Shown here piece by piece: positions 1 through 13,680 of a DNA stretch of 64,000 nucleotides. The notes below the pieces were generated by a model, which worked only from the letters and a program-made list of their open reading frames with translations, ran no database searches and had not been told where the DNA came from. This DNA comes from Campylorhamphus procurvoides (lineage: Eukaryota; Chordata; Aves; Passeriformes; Dendrocolaptidae): NCBI GenBank assembly GCA_013396655.1, contig WBMV01004463.1:571216-635215 (forward strand), written 5' to 3'. The translations under genes were made by a program, and so were the position numbers. Each line of letters opens with the position of its first letter. The first letter of the stretch is position 1.

Positions 1-2379
1 CCCCGCCTGCTGAGCATATGCAATTCAATTTTTGAAAATTTATACTTTGCTGGCAACTCTCTTTAATCTCCAGTTTTATTTTCTTTCATGCTAGCAGCCA
101 CACAACTGAGGAAATACAATAAAAGAATTGTGAGACAATTTGACCAAGAGAGTGGGGTAGAGGGTGACTTCATGAGAAAAATAGACTGACCTTTATGAAA
201 TTGTTTTGGGGAACCAGAAAGCAACTAATATCCCTTTAACCAAGACAGTGACAGCATACAAGGTACTTTCCTTTTGGGTAGACACATGGATGCTTTGCAT
301 TGTTTTCTTCATGCTGTGTTGCTTTGCTTGAAGTTCCTTTAATCCTGGTTAAATAGATGCAGGCTACTCAAATGAAGTTCTTATAATTATTTTCTGATCT
401 GGAAACACCTAGCTCCTTTCCCAATAGGTAAATACAGCAACCATCAACTTGGCTGTGGATTAGAGAGCTCTTAAGCCAGTAGGTGTGTGTAAAGCAGTGG
501 GTGAGACCAATACTGGAACTCATGCAGTGAGGTAGGGTGGGATGGGTAAGGGAAACACCAGAGAGCTTGGATGGTTCTGATCCAGCTCAAAGTGGGTACA
601 AAAGTGTGCAGAAAACCAGATGTGGAATTTAGTTGACGTAAGTATGCAAAACAGAGTGGAAAATGCACTTATCCATTGGGGACTGTACAGGAGAAAACTG
701 TTCTATAATTCAGACTTGAGGTGCAGTCAGTGCTCCTATTTCACGAAGAACATGTGAAGTGTTTATACATAGCCTTTATATTATTCTCTCTCTGTACCTG
801 TCCCTTTTATTTTCATATCTCATCAGCAAACGTGTTTTTATTCCTTATGCTCTTCCATGCTTCCACAGTTAACAGGATAAAATTTTTTGTTCATGAGATG
901 ACATTAAAATAACAACTTTTTATTGTGCTTGCTATCATAAAGGCTGTTGAAAGTGCTCACCCAGAAGTTATATGTAGTCCCTGTTCAATCAAAGCAGAGC
1001 TGGAAGGCCATTTTGTTAAACATGAATAGCTCTATTTTATCTCTTCCAAAAGCCTCATTTTTAGGGAACTGCACTATCAATTTTTATATATTTATATATA
1101 TATTAATTTCAGATTAGAAATGCAAAGTTAACAGCAGAAAGACATGCACGGCTCAAACTTCTTTGTCTATTGACAATGAAGACAAATATATTGTTTTCCT
1201 GGAAATAAACCATGAACTCCTAAAATGCAGCCTGTGCTAACTGAGAAACCCTCATGTAAGAAAACCCAGCAGGATAAAGGATTTCCAAAGCTTTCTATTG
1301 ATACTGCTGTTTAGTTGTGTCCTTGTGATTTTTTGTGTAAACAGACTTGATTCTGTTATCTGGAATGAGCTGTTTCACAGTGAATACAACACCAGGATGT
1401 CCTATGAGTAACACATTTATAAATGGGTCTGAGCCTTAGTTATAGGTGCAGGCATGGTAGCTTGAAATCAGTTACACACACCTTCAGAGTTCATGAACCA
1501 TGTTAGGATTTGGCAGAGTAAAACATTTTCATATATATCTGTAGATTTTTTTGAGTAAAATGTTGAGCAAGTGTATTAATGATCTAATATATTGTAATTT
1601 TACTAGGGTAGATAAAGTTGGAACAATATGGTGACAAATTGCAATCTAGTGTTTTTAATTTGCTCACAGTATCAAGTTTTAATTCTTAGCCAAGGGGACT
1701 AACATGATACAGGCAAAATGCCTGTTCCTGTCACAATTAACAAAAGAGCTTTTCCAAAGCCTTAACCTGGACTGAAGGTTGGATTGAATAGGAAATCAGG
1801 TTTTGAACCCAATGACACTTTAGTGGAAGAGATTTTGTGGAAGGAGACTTCAACCAACATGCACAAGAATATGTTGACTTATAAGACAGAGTAACAAAAG
1901 GTAAAGTTGTCACTTCAGTGAAACAAGAGTAAAAATAGTTTGAAGCACTTCTGCCTGATTACTCAAGATCTTTAATTTAGGTAGTTGGCACGCCTTCAAG
2001 TCATGAGTCAGCACGTCTAAACTCAAAGATGCAGATCCATCACGGTGTTCTTGCAGATGATTCTAAATTTTCTTCTTGTGTGCAGAAAGACTAGGGCAAG
2101 GAAACACAGACATTGTATGGCAGGATAATTTGAACAGCAGGAAAGAGAAAGTCCATTTTCTTCTATATTGCTCTGTTATCATGGGAATTACTTCTCACAT
2201 TGTCCAATTCATGAGCAGTTGTGGCTTCTGGGCTGCCTGGGTGAATCCAGGAGCCCAGAATAGTCAGTGCAGTCAAACCCCTTTCAGAGAACTGGTAATG
2301 TCAGTGGGAGAAGCCTCATCACTGAACAAACCTCCACTGGCAAATAGGCTATTTGTGAGAGGGCCTTTTGAAAGATGTG
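1..2379. other. Unique AT-rich DNA, no gene seen
   Basis: No exon, RNA gene or transposon is recognised here. The open frames are at most about 105 codons, have no recognisable motif, and are broken by stops in neighbouring frames as expected of AT-rich DNA. The only local structure is a TA-rich run near 1,080-1,108 (alternating TATATA and TTTATA). The right border is the LTR fragment that begins at 2,380. Confidence 0.6.
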
Positions 2380-2765
2380 TGTGGTGGGTTTGACACTGGC
2401 TGGTTGTCAGGTGCCCACCAAACTCCTCTATCCCTTGTCCTCTTTAGTCAAACAGTGGAGAGAAGATAAAACTAAAGACTTGTGGGTTGAGATCAGGGCA
2501 GACAGAGATCAGTCAGTAATTGCTGTCATGGGCAAAACAGACTTGATGAAATTCATTAATTACCAATCAAATTGGAGTAGTGTAATGAGAAAATAAGAAC
2601 AAACCTTAAAGTACCTTCTCCCCTCAAGTCTCCTTCCTGGTTTCAGCTTCACTCCCAATTTCTCTATGTACTCACCCTCCCAAGCAGTGCTGGGGGATGA
2701 GGACTGGGGGCTGTGGTCAGTTCATTAAGCGCTTCTTCCTCCTCATGCTCTTCCCCTGCTCCAGC
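2380..2765 (-). mobile_element. Avian ERV LTR fragment (3' part), minus strand
   Basis: Read on the minus strand, the segment ends in TTTGGTGGGCACCTGACAAC followed by GTCAAACCCACCACA. This is the same terminal sequence as the plus-strand LTR that ends at 30,440. On the plus strand it opens TGTGGTGGGTTTGACAC at 2,380. The interior AG/CT-rich blocks (GGAGAGAAGATAAAACTAAAGACTTGTGGGTTGAGATC) match what I remember of this avian LTR family. Recognisable sequence fades near 2,765, so the 5' part is missing. No internal retroviral sequence lies next to it, so it is a solo or truncated LTR. The subfamily name and class (ERVL or ERVK) are not assigned. Confidence 0.7.
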
Positions 2766-4930
2766 AACTAATACAGAGCTTTAAGCATTGGCAGGAAAAC
2801 ATGACCTTGTAGGTTGTGGTAATGTAAAATGAACTGCATTTCTGTCAAATAAAATCTCCTCCTTTGAATTCATTTTCCCAGAACTGGCTTCAGGTTCAAG
2901 TCAATGTGAGAGTTCTCATCAACTTGACTTTCTCGAAAGTGGCTCAGTTCTGCAGCACATGGCTCATAAATGAAAGTTAATCTTCAGAATGGAAATGTTT
3001 TACTTCTGTAAGACTTTGTGTGAGTAATGTCATTGAGTGATATCTAGAACAGTGTTTTGAAAAGTCACTCAATAATTTCATCTAAATTATTTACTGAGTG
3101 GAGAGTATGATGGGGTAAGAAATGGATGACCTCAGAAAAGAAAGGAGCACGACATCTGGCATGCAGTTTGGAATCCCAGAAGCAGGACTGTCTCATGCTG
3201 CAGCTGAGGGTTGGTGAAGGTGAAAGCCAGAGGAGAACCAGGCACGTAGTGCAGTCAGCAGATGGGGTGTCTGTAAAGAAACTCAGCCTGAAACCTTTGT
3301 GTTGTGTGTCTCAGAACGGATACAGAAAGTTTGCAAGAAGGGGCTGATGTGAAAGGCAGAGAGGTTTGAGGTTTGGCTCAGCTTTAAAGAAACCAGGGAA
3401 GTTCTGTGCCCTCCTTCACCCCAGTCTCACTTTGCCTGTGGTGTATTCACAGGGAATGCTCTGGCCTCTCCTCTGCCAGCAGCTCTGCCCATGGACTGCT
3501 GACTCCTGTGGCACACTAATGCATCTGGTTATTCCTGTAGAGCTCTACACACAGCACACAGTGCCAAAAAAACAGCTGCAACTACTGCCTTTTCTGCAGA
3601 TTTGATATGTATGTGGAATAGAGGAATTCTCACATAAATGCGCTGTTCCTTAATGCAACCCTTCCCCTTTGCAAAGTGCAGGATTAATTCACTCTGTATA
3701 TAAACAGCTTGCTGGAAATCATTTTCACTTTCTGGCCTAAATTGTGAAAAAAATAAAACAAGTGCATACAGGTTATTTATTGTTTCAGTCTCAACTCTCA
3801 GTAGATCCTAATAAAACAGATTTGAGGGAGGCGAGCTGGTTAACAGGTAAAATGTGACAGAAACCCGTTGTGTGATGGAACAGAAACTTGGAAATACCCA
3901 AGGTTAATCTTTTCTCTGGCTTTAGGAAATACGTGGTGCCAGGGTGTTTGTTTAATTCTTCCACTCCCCTCTTGGCAATTTGAAATGAGGGATGTGTCAG
4001 GAATTATGACCTTCACAATATCAACTGGAAAAAGCAGATGCCAGGTTTTTGGACCACGTGGAGTCCTGAACTCCCAGAAAAAGGCACACATTTGAAGATG
4101 TTCTGGGCAGTATATGGCAAACTAAATAAGTGTATATCCATTTATGCCTCAAAATGTTGTTATTGAGTTTTAGTGAGGTGGTTCATTGTCTGTGGAATAT
4201 TTGTTTTAATTCTATGTTGCTATCTTACACAAATAATGCTTGTTTTGCAATTTAAATATAAAAAAGTTAGCTTATATATGTTTCTTTGTAAATATACATG
4301 CATGCATATAGCAAGGGATAGAGGCACACAGTGCCAAATGTTATTAGAAAGAATTTATTGAATGAAATTGAGTAGATTTCAAATATTGAAAGTGCTGGAA
4401 TTTGCCTTGGCTCAGAGTTTTTAAGTCTTCTGAGATGTCTAGAATTCTCTCCAGCAATATTAACTAGTATTATTTATGTACATATGTATTTTCAAATTGA
4501 TTTATTCTACAACTGCAGTGAATTGTATTTGCAAATGACAAAGTGCATGTAATGGAGTTTGGGTTAACAGAAAATCAAAAAATCAGCCTGGTTCCAATTA
4601 CAATGGTTTGAGTTGGTCCCTGGTGGTCTTTTTTCAAAAGCAGATTTCACTGCAGGTATTTACTTATGAATATCCACTCATGAGAGTAATGGGTAGAGTT
4701 TACCTTTTTTACTTAATTTGGTTTAATAAAACCCCTAAACCCAACCTGACAGCCTTGAGCTCACTAGGCTTAAATTCTCTTTTTATTTGAGGGGGACTAA
4801 AAAAACCTTTTGTAATCCAATGCTACTTTCCCCATGTGTGGAGAGTCAGCATCTACGCAAGGAGAAAACAATGGGGATAAAGAAATAGGGTTGAGAAAGG
4901 CTGGATGAACACAGTGTGGTGGTTTGGGGG
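2766..4930. other. Unique DNA, no gene seen
   Basis: AT-rich single-copy sequence without recognisable exons or repeats. A weakly alternating purine/pyrimidine patch (ATACATGCATGCATATA) lies near 4,296-4,312. Small overlapping frames on both strands at 3,840-4,095 are chance frames with no motif. Confidence 0.55.
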
Positions 4931-4950
4931 TTGGTTTGTTTGTTTGTTTA
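4931..4950. repeat. (TTTG)n short microsatellite
   Basis: About four imperfect TTTG units (TTGGTTTGTTTGTTTGTTTA). The tract is short and probably not very polymorphic. Confidence 0.7.
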
Positions 4951-6348
4951 GCTGTGGGGATACTTCCTTCCCACTCTTATGAGTCACTGTAAGGATTCCC
5001 AGTTGGTCTGTGGAACTGTTCACCCACACAGTCATTATCAGGACAGCAACCTCGAATCCTATGCCTTAATAACAAAGGTGAAATTGTGTTCTAAAAAGGA
5101 AAGGGGCAAGATGACAAATGTAATAATGCAAGCTTATTTGATCAGAAATGCTGCTGCAGTTCTTGATGGTTGCAGAGTTGTTTGTTGCTCTGGATATAAT
5201 CCCTCCCTCTTTCTTTTTCTTGGAAGAAAAATACATGAAGTAATGGAAACAGCATGATCTGGGAAGGATGCTCACAGGACAGGGTGGGAGAACAACATTG
5301 TTACAGCACAGGTTAGAATATGCCAACTAAGGGTCTTCCTTAGCTGGGTTGTGTTCTTCTCTGCAGAAGTGTTTGAGTGCCACTGTGAATTTAGTTAAGA
5401 GCTTCGAAAATGCCTAACTTGTTTAAGCTCAGCACAGAAGGCAACAGGGAATCATTACAATGACTCATAAGGCATGAGATACCAATATTGAAATAAAAAT
5501 GAGTTGTTCCAATTCCTATGTTTCAAGCAGTAATTCTGCAACACCCAGGACTGCTTTATGAAGCACAATCTTTTTCTTTAATAAGGAGATAATCGAAAAC
5601 AAGTTAGCTGGGCTTGAGAGAAAAAATGGTGTTTCCCCTGGCTGGCAAGGGAGCATAAACATGTTTTTGATTTAGAGAATTTAAGATTTAGAGAAAGCTC
5701 TGACTGCATGAGGTCATATAACAGGAGCTGGTCTTCCTGACCCCAAATATGTATCCAATGTGATAATTCTACACTTGAGGAGGTGTCAGAAAAACATCCC
5801 TTGGGTTCTTTTTGTTACTGCTTTGACAGCAACTACTGTCTTGAGGCACTAGGAAGGAAAAAGTGAGCCTGACAGGATAGGAATGAATTGCCTCCATGAC
5901 AGAAAGGAACTGCTGTAATGCACTGACTGCAGGAGGGTGAAGATAAATAAGAATGTATATGAGGACAATATCTTTTCTGTATTGACTGTCTAAGGGCATT
6001 AGTCTTCCTTCTATTATTTCCTCTTGTCTCCTACTTTCTCCCTGTCATGAAGTGCACTTTTTTCAAGCTTACATATAGGCTTTATTATGTATATATTCAT
6101 TGTACTAGGTCTTTTTCACCACTTTGTATATAAACCCCACATTGAAACACCTCTCCTAATCCCATGTCTCTCGATGCCCCCGAGAGGTTTCTTAAATGGA
6201 TGACACGGATATAAATCCTTCACTTATGCAACCTACTGGAGGTCTTGGAAAGCCTGAGCTACTGTGTCTGCTGTAAACCCTATGAGAAGCAATATCGAAT
6301 GTTTAGTAGTTAGCTTGCAAGAATCTCTTATCACCTTGTACTCGTGGG
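4951..6348. other. Unique DNA, no gene seen
   Basis: No coding, RNA or transposon signal was recognised. The sequence is AT-rich with scattered short A/T runs. The frames at 4,979-5,326 overlap on opposite strands and carry no motif. Confidence 0.55.
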
Positions 6349-6384
6349 CTTGGACTTTAATGCCTTGGACTTTAATGCCTTGGA
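6349..6384. repeat. 15-bp tandem duplication (2.4 copies)
   Basis: The 15-mer CTTGGACTTTAATGC occurs at 6,349-6,363 and again without change at 6,364-6,378. A partial third unit (CTTGGA) runs to 6,384. The exact match suggests a recent replication-slippage duplication. Confidence 0.9.
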
Positions 6385-9300
6385 TTGAAGGCTGCTTTTG
6401 TGATCCTGCTTGGTTTCTTTAGCTCTGCAGGTGATGTGCAGAAAAGGTAAAATGTTGATATCATTGAAGTCTGTGGGTGTTTGGAAGGTATCGAGTTGTT
6501 AACTGGGAAGCAATGGTCTAAGAAGATATTATTTGAGTAATTAACTATTACTGTGGTTAAAATCATTTCCATGCTTTTTTGGTGCATTTGTGGTAACTTT
6601 GATTTTCCTGTTGGCTTAGTTCTTCACCACGGCTTCTGCTTTGACACTCCTAAACCTGAAATTTAAAAACCAGATTCATTTTAAGTTAGCAATTTAGCTT
6701 TGACTTATGACTAAGATGATTTCATTGATTTGTGATTTAGTCGGAAAGTAAGAAAATGGAGATGAGGCTAGAGAGAATAAAAACTTTCAAATACAAGTTT
6801 GTGTTTGAAAGACAGTTTATTTACAGAAATGGAGACCTTGAGATGTGAAAGACAAATGTGAAATATGGGGTAAAAAATAAAATCTGATGGTAGGGCAGGG
6901 ATAGCCTAGAAAAAAAAATTAAAATATCTTTGCTCTTATTATCCACATCTCTGCAGTACCATACCTCGCAAGAAACTTGTCTAAGATTCCTTAGACTGTT
7001 TGCTGGCAGCAGATTTCATAAAAACATGAGCAGAAAATGGAATGAAAGGTTGATTTTTGCCATTGTGTAGTGAAAAACAAACCTCGGTTGTAAATAAGGA
7101 CCAGCTATTTCTCACTGCTACAGCTGATGGTTTTTTGGGGTTTTTTCAGCTGCAAAAATACAACATGGAAGAAATAGATTTTTGACTTTTCATACTGTTG
7201 ATCAAAAAGAACACATGATGTTAGAGAATGAAGAAAGAGCAGAACAAACAGGTCCTATACATGTGTGCATGCTCCCAGTGGCTCTGTCAATAGCATTTGG
7301 CCTGCCTTAGATGTGGAAATCAGACTGAAATAGCAATCTTAAGACAGTAAACCCATTAAATTCAGAGGAAGAATAAGTTTTTGATCCATAGGTGAATTGC
7401 AAATACAAACCTCACAGGGAAGATGGCCAGTGTCTTACAATAGGGGTAGCAACAAGCCAGAAATCCAGAAAGATTCCTCTCTGGAGTCCAGAGGCATTTC
7501 TCTGACACTTATCCCCAAGCTACAAATTATTCAGACATTAAATGTGCAGAAGAAAATGAGCTTATCATATTTTGAAGTCTTTTGGGCTCCTCTTCTCCTT
7601 TCTGTCAGGAATCAGTGACATCCTAGCATATTTCACCTTTCCCTACCTAATTAACAAGCAACTTTCTTTCTAAGGCAGGTTTATCATCATGCCGTAGCAA
7701 TGCCACTCTTTTGGTCTTTCTTTCTCTTGTTTTTTCACCCCCTCTCCTTTTTTTTTATGAGGAGATTATGGTGTAGTATGAGTGCTAGTTCAGATGAGCA
7801 GGAATAAGCACACATCATTAGGAATGGCTGGCTTCACTCAGATGCCATTGCAGTGGCTGCCACACTCATCACCATCTGAAAATTACCTCTGCTTCTATAA
7901 CTGTGTTCAGCAAATTCATGGCCTCTGAGCTAATAACTGAGCAAAACCCTACAGACCAGATTAGTCTTACATTCTCTTCACCCCTCAGTCAAGCAGCCTC
8001 TATAAACAACATCTAGTGCTAAACATGCCACTTAAGATCTTTGTACGTTTCCCTTGTTCCCTTTCTGCCTGTGTTTTTTCTCGTCTTTCTCTGTTTGAAC
8101 CCTGTCAATGCTGAAGAAAAGGAATGTCTCAATGTGAAGCGCCAAAGCTGTGGAAGGGCATTGAAGCAAGACCTCCTGGCCTCTGAAGTGGCAGTGAGGG
8201 ATGTCCCCTGCATACTGAAAGCACCTCAGGGCACCACACTGCTCACCTTCATGGCAAGTGCTGCACAAACACATTAGAAAGGAAGACAGTCCCGTCCCCA
8301 CAGAAGGTACAGCTGAAACTCTCTCCTGCCTGCCCTCTGGTCCTCCTCTTATGCCTACTCCAATTACTCCTGCTCCTCCTGTTCCTATTCCCTATTGTCT
8401 TTCCACACTTCTCAGGCTCCTTATGAAAAGGAAATGATCCCTTCAGACAGCTTTGTTGCACTTCTTGCTCCATTTCTAGTGCCTCAGTATAGAGCTGGGA
8501 TGCTTTCAGGCATCACCATGGCAGACCTGAGCTGGAGGAGGGGAGGGCACGGTGTGGGGAGATCTGGTGTAGTTTGTCATCCTTTGAAAGTTAAACACAA
8601 ATAAATAAGGAAGAAAGAATTAATATGTAAGCATGTAATGAGCTAAAAATTCAAACAAATCAAGAAACAGGGTACAGGCTGGACAAACAGGGCAGAGGCT
8701 GCGTGTAGGTTGCAGTGTACTGTGGGCACTGTAAGAAAAAAGGTCTGTCCATAAGTAGCGTGAGATGAGATTGCTGCAGCAATGAAAACTGACAATCATT
8801 TTTTTCCCTCAGAAAGGAGGGAATTGTTAATGAGCCTTTGAGTGGTTTTAGGGATGAAGCTCCTTTAGGCCAGCCTGAGTAGAATTGCAAGTTTGCACCT
8901 TGCAAAGGAATGAATTTTGACAAACTTGCTCAGTACCTCAGCAGGGAGATTTTAGAGGATAAGACACATGGATATTTTTAGTGGTAAAAACTTCTAATCA
9001 GTTCTTTAATCCCAAGGCTAGCAGCCAAAACCTCCAGTTTTCAGGAAGTGAAGGAAAGAGCTGGAGGCTCAGCTTTCGGCTTACAAATGCTTTTCCACTG
9101 AGATTATTTAAAGTAGAAATAAAAGGAGGAAAGTATTTTAAGGACTTGAGCCCTTGCTGGTTTGCTCTTTTTATGCTCAATTTTGGGAACTACATTAAAA
9201 CCATCATAAGTTTACCGACTGCAGGAAATATTTCACAGTAACATGGGAGTGAACTAATGTAATATGTTGCCTCACATGGTCAATTTATACTGTCAAGAGC

Positions 9301-10451
9301 AGTGCTGCTTTAAGCTGTAGTCTTTAGTCTTCATCTGCTGGATCCTTGAGATGGGCCATTAACAGCATTTTCCATGTCAGAGTGAAATCTCTGCTGAGGA
9401 CAGACTTGGAAGTAAAAGACTGTTTGATTTGGAGCACAGGATGATCCAGGGGATGGATACAGGAGCAAGAATATGGAACAGCTCCTTTTGAGGTACTGTG
9501 GCATGACAGCAGTGTGCAAAAAGCAAACAGGTGGTGGGCAAGAGGTGACTAAAGAGATGCTTCTTTCCTCTCCTTACATTAGCCCAATTCAGGACTCTTT
9601 AGAGCGAAGGTTTGCATGGTAATGTGGCTGTATGCACACTGTAACTTCAGGAAAAAGTGTTTCTTGGAGATTTTTAGTGTGTTCAACTTTCTCCTTTTTT
9701 TTTTTCTTGCATCAAACACAGCTGATAAAGGAGCATTTTTGTTCAGGAGTAGATGACACTTGAAGGCTTAAGAAAAAATATATGAATTAAAATAGTCCAT
9801 TTCTCCAGAACTAGGAGCTAGTACCTTCATGGGTAACTTCTTTGCTTCTCTAAAGATCACAAATATTCCTTTAAAGCAGTTGTGTTCCTGCTGCTGGCCT
9901 CAGCCATCCCCAAATCTGTGCTGTTCAGGTGCCTGTGAACATGGTTGTCTGAGCAGGTTTGTTCTGTGATGTGTCACAACGTGTCTCCTTCAGTGACATA
10001 AGTCTGACTATGCCTGCCTTTCCCTCTGTTTGTTGTTGCTCAAAAGAAATACACTTTTCTGTCTAATTATTTCATGTGCAATTAGAAATTTGATGAAAGG
10101 ACTTTTAAAACTATTTCCATCCTGTGTTGCCATGCGAGAACTGAAAGTAAATGTTGGAAGTGATTCTTACCTGCCCTTAAATAAAAGGAAGTTGATGTGA
10201 CTTGCAATATACTGTCCCAAACTTGGTATTGTGATTCTTGTGCTAAGAAAAGCAGTATCTTGAAGGTAGCATCTTTCACTGATAAAGAAAAAGATTCCCT
10301 TCTTGACTGTATAGAAATCAAACCTTGAGGAAAAGTTCCAGTTAAAAGTCTTACTGGCTTTGGGATCAAATCCCAAGTAAAGCTTACAGCTTTAACCTTT
10401 AAAAATGCTTTGAACCTTTTAAAATCAGATTGAGTCGATTACTTCAAGTAC
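6385..10451. other. Unique DNA, no gene seen
   Basis: AT-rich DNA without recognised repeats apart from short T runs (near 7,749 and 9,693). A frame at 8,041-8,277 resembles a signal-peptide protein but has no ATG at its start (see rejected items). Frames at 8,019-8,301 on the minus strand are its shadows. Confidence 0.55.
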
Positions 10452-10475
10452 TTCTCTAAAATATATTTTAGAGAA
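10452..10475. repeat. 24-bp perfect palindrome
   Basis: The half-site TTCTCTAAAATA is followed at once by its exact reverse complement with no spacer. The symmetry continues outside with a two-base bulge (TAC on the left, AAGTA on the right). It could extrude a short cruciform or bind a symmetric factor. No transposon ends are seen around it. Confidence 0.9.
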
Positions 10476-13400
10476 AAGTATTACTTAGGCAAAGGAATGA
10501 ACAAGATGCAATTAAGTTAACAGTGAGACTTCTATCTGAAACTTCCTTTTATTAAGGGGCTGGGGGGAACTGTAGAGAAGTTGAACAAGTCTTATTCCTT
10601 CCAACTCTCATGGAACAAAGCAATAAAAAGTAGAACCTGCCAGTCAGTGCTTCTGACAAGATAAGGAAATATAGAATTTTATGTAAAGACAGAGACAGCT
10701 TTAGACTGGGAACGTAACAGCAATCCTTCTGCTCTTAGGGGAGCAACTTGTCTCAGGGCCTTAATTTTGTAGTATTTCTTGCCCTGTACTATCAGTGGGG
10801 GACCAGCAGAGTCCTGTAAAACAAACTCAGCTCGAGCTGTAGCTCTTAGGGGGAACCCATCTGTGACTTTTACAATGCAAAGAGTGTGACAGAGGGGGAA
10901 TTTTACAGCTGCTGCTGCACTGTGTTAGTAGTTGGGATACTGCTCCAGCAAGGTAAAAACTTCTCCTGGTGTTTAAATACCACTGGCATCTGAAAAAGGT
11001 AGAATAGTCTGGATAATACACATAGCTTAGAACCTAAGAGAATAATGTATGCAACCAGGGGTCATTACTTTTTTATGTGTGGAAGATGATATTTTATGAA
11101 TTGTATTGAAGATTACAGATTTTGCAGTCTTCTCTGAAGTAAGAAACATGGCCTTAAGCTAAATCAAGAAGTCTTCTGAACATCTTGGCAGTACATTTCT
11201 TCTGGACCAGCTAGGTGCAGCTAATTGGCAAACACATGTTGCCATAGCAAGAAAATTGGTAATCACTCTCATGCTTGGAGGATGAACTGCTGCTGTAAGG
11301 CAGGCCCCAGAGCACATAATCACAGAGCACAAGTACTCACTGACTTGAAAATATCCCTTTTTTTTTTCCTGGAGCCTTTGCACAGTGTGCTTTTGGGAGT
11401 AGGTGAACCTGTTCTGTACAAGCAGACTGCGCTTTGTCTTAATTATAATTTTGTATTCTGACCAAGGGAGACAATATGGGGCAAAACTGAATAACCTGTG
11501 CAGTAGCTTGCTTGAAAAATAAAAGCTATGAAAGGATCTGTTGTCTCCAATTTACTTTCACAGGATCACTTGAAATGCTGAATCATCACCCAGACAGCAG
11601 TAAAGTGCCCAGTGCTCCTCAGCAGCAGACTAACAAACTTTTATTACCAAGATATACATGCTAATGATCTTTGCAAGAAAGTGATCCATGAACAATACTT
11701 GATTTCCACTGATCTCAGCATGAGTGTTCAGCTACTTTCACTGTCAAGCCTTATGATTAGAGAGTAAGCTGAATAGAAGGACAGAAAATGGCACTTTTTA
11801 TCCTCAAAAAAAGGGTCAGAAAGACTGGGAAATTCTGATGGGTTTTCTCATAGAAAACACCAACTTCAGAAAAGAGAGGAAAAAATGGTCATCCTGAAAT
11901 ATCACAGGGGTAGCTTAAAGGAATTGGGAGTTATCTTTCCCAGGTATTCCCCATGATGTGTTATCCTTTCTCCTCCTTCCAGTGTCTCAGGATCTGTTCT
12001 ATAAAAGAGACTGGGTGCTGAAATAGTTGAACTAAAACTCCTCTGTAGCACAATGACAGCTTGTTCAAATCAAACTGCTGTGGGTTTGGATGCTCTGTTT
12101 CCTGGCAAAGCCTTCTTTAGAAAGCAGGAACTTTCATATTTTGCTTCAAAGCAACTTGCTCAGAACATTTTTCCCCATCTTTATTAGGAAGTGACAAGCA
12201 CGTTAAATTTATCACAATTTACTCTTTGCCTAAAACTTCACTTTAAAATGTTTATTTTCTTGGTCAAATTTTTATTTCCTCTTATTTTTATTCTCTGGCT
12301 TACATTCTTCAAACTGGTACATTTCTATATATAAAATGTCTATCGACTTAAACATTTTTATTTACATTGATGTAAGAAACAATGGCAGATGGAACCCTCT
12401 TAGTGTTTGCAAACAACAGTAATGTTTGATGATGAATGCACAACATTGTCACCCAAAATTGCTGTTTATGGTGAAATGCAGCCTTTAATAAGAACTTACT
12501 GTGCATGTTGAACAGTATCCTGGATTTCTGCAAAACGCTTCAATAAACTTGTCACGCAGATTTCTCTCCCTCCTGGAAAAGACAACTTAATGCCTCCTCT
12601 ATGTTTACCTCTGGTTTGGATTTATCAGTGAAGGAACGCATGTGTACAGACATGCTGGAAGGTTTTTATGAATGGCACAGTTGCTGCTATTCCCCCTCAT
12701 ACACAGAGTAAAAATTTAGCTCCTTTCAGCCTGACTGAATTTTAATTCTGTTTCAGAGAATAACAGAACAGGGCAGCATCAGTCAGGCTGTGAGAGAGCA
12801 CACGCTGTGGGTGGCACAGTCCAGCCTTAGCCAACTCTTAGAACAACCTGATTTGTCTCCCATAATCTTGCTTTCGGTGTTTGAGGGTTTTATCAACTGC
12901 AAACTCCTCAGGTTAGAGTTTTCCATGCTGTTTTTGTGTCTCAAGCTGTTTGTATCCAGCAATTCTTGGTGAAAGCTTCAGACCAACATGGCACAGTTTA
13001 GAAGATGATGATTAGGGGGAAGTATGTTTATACTTGAAAGAATAAATCCGAAAATATTTTTGAGAACAACCTGCAGTGTTTTTTCCTTCTCTCAACCCAC
13101 CAAATCTGATGTTTTAGTGCCAGCACTCGAGGTGGGGAATGTTTTATTTCCATTAAAAGCAACCCACTGTAACCACGTCAAAAGCCTCTGAAAAAGACTC
13201 TCTGAGCCCAATCCAACAGACTTTTCAACAGAGCATCAGATTTTTCCAGAAATGACCTGCATTAATTACACCCTGGCCCACTTGACAGTATTTGTCTTTA
13301 TGATAGTGCTCCAAACTATCCAGTCTTTTGTGACTAAGCATGGTCTGGGTTCTTGGGCCCTGGGACTGAAAGGGATTTTCTTCTGAAATTATGCCAGAGA

Positions 13401-13640
13401 TGAGGTGGAAGCAGTGGAAAAAGTGGGTTAAGATGTCACCTCTTCCATACTTTCTACCCTTTAGCCCTAAGGAAGAAGAGATCCAGAGCAGGTGTGAGCT
13501 CAGCCTGGCAGTGGGGTAGGCATGGCAGATAAGGGTACCAGGGCAGAGATGTGAAGATACTGGGAACTGGACATGAAAAAGAGTGGGGTGGTTTTAGAGA
13601 TAAGACAACATGAATTAGATGCATAGGGAAGGTAAAGCTG
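10476..13640. other. Unique DNA, no gene seen
   Basis: No recognisable exon, RNA gene or repeat family. Several small frames (e.g. 11,159-11,461) overlap on both strands and have no family motif. Composition is AT-rich with ordinary short homopolymer runs. Confidence 0.55.
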
Positions 13641-13680
13641 AGATTTTAATTTTAATTTTTTAATTTTAATTATTTTTTTC
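13641..13680. repeat. (AATTTT)n-like AT-rich tract
   Basis: An imperfect run of ATTTTAATTTTAATTTTTTAATTTTAATTA units followed by a T run. It is a simple-sequence tract. Confidence 0.8.

Noticed and set aside
8041..8277. Frame that looks like a secreted small protein (hydrophobic leader, ...NPVNA, then EEKECLNVK)
   Set aside because: The frame starts at TTG with no in-frame ATG nearby. No splice context or homologue was recognised, and the sequence around it has no coding signature.
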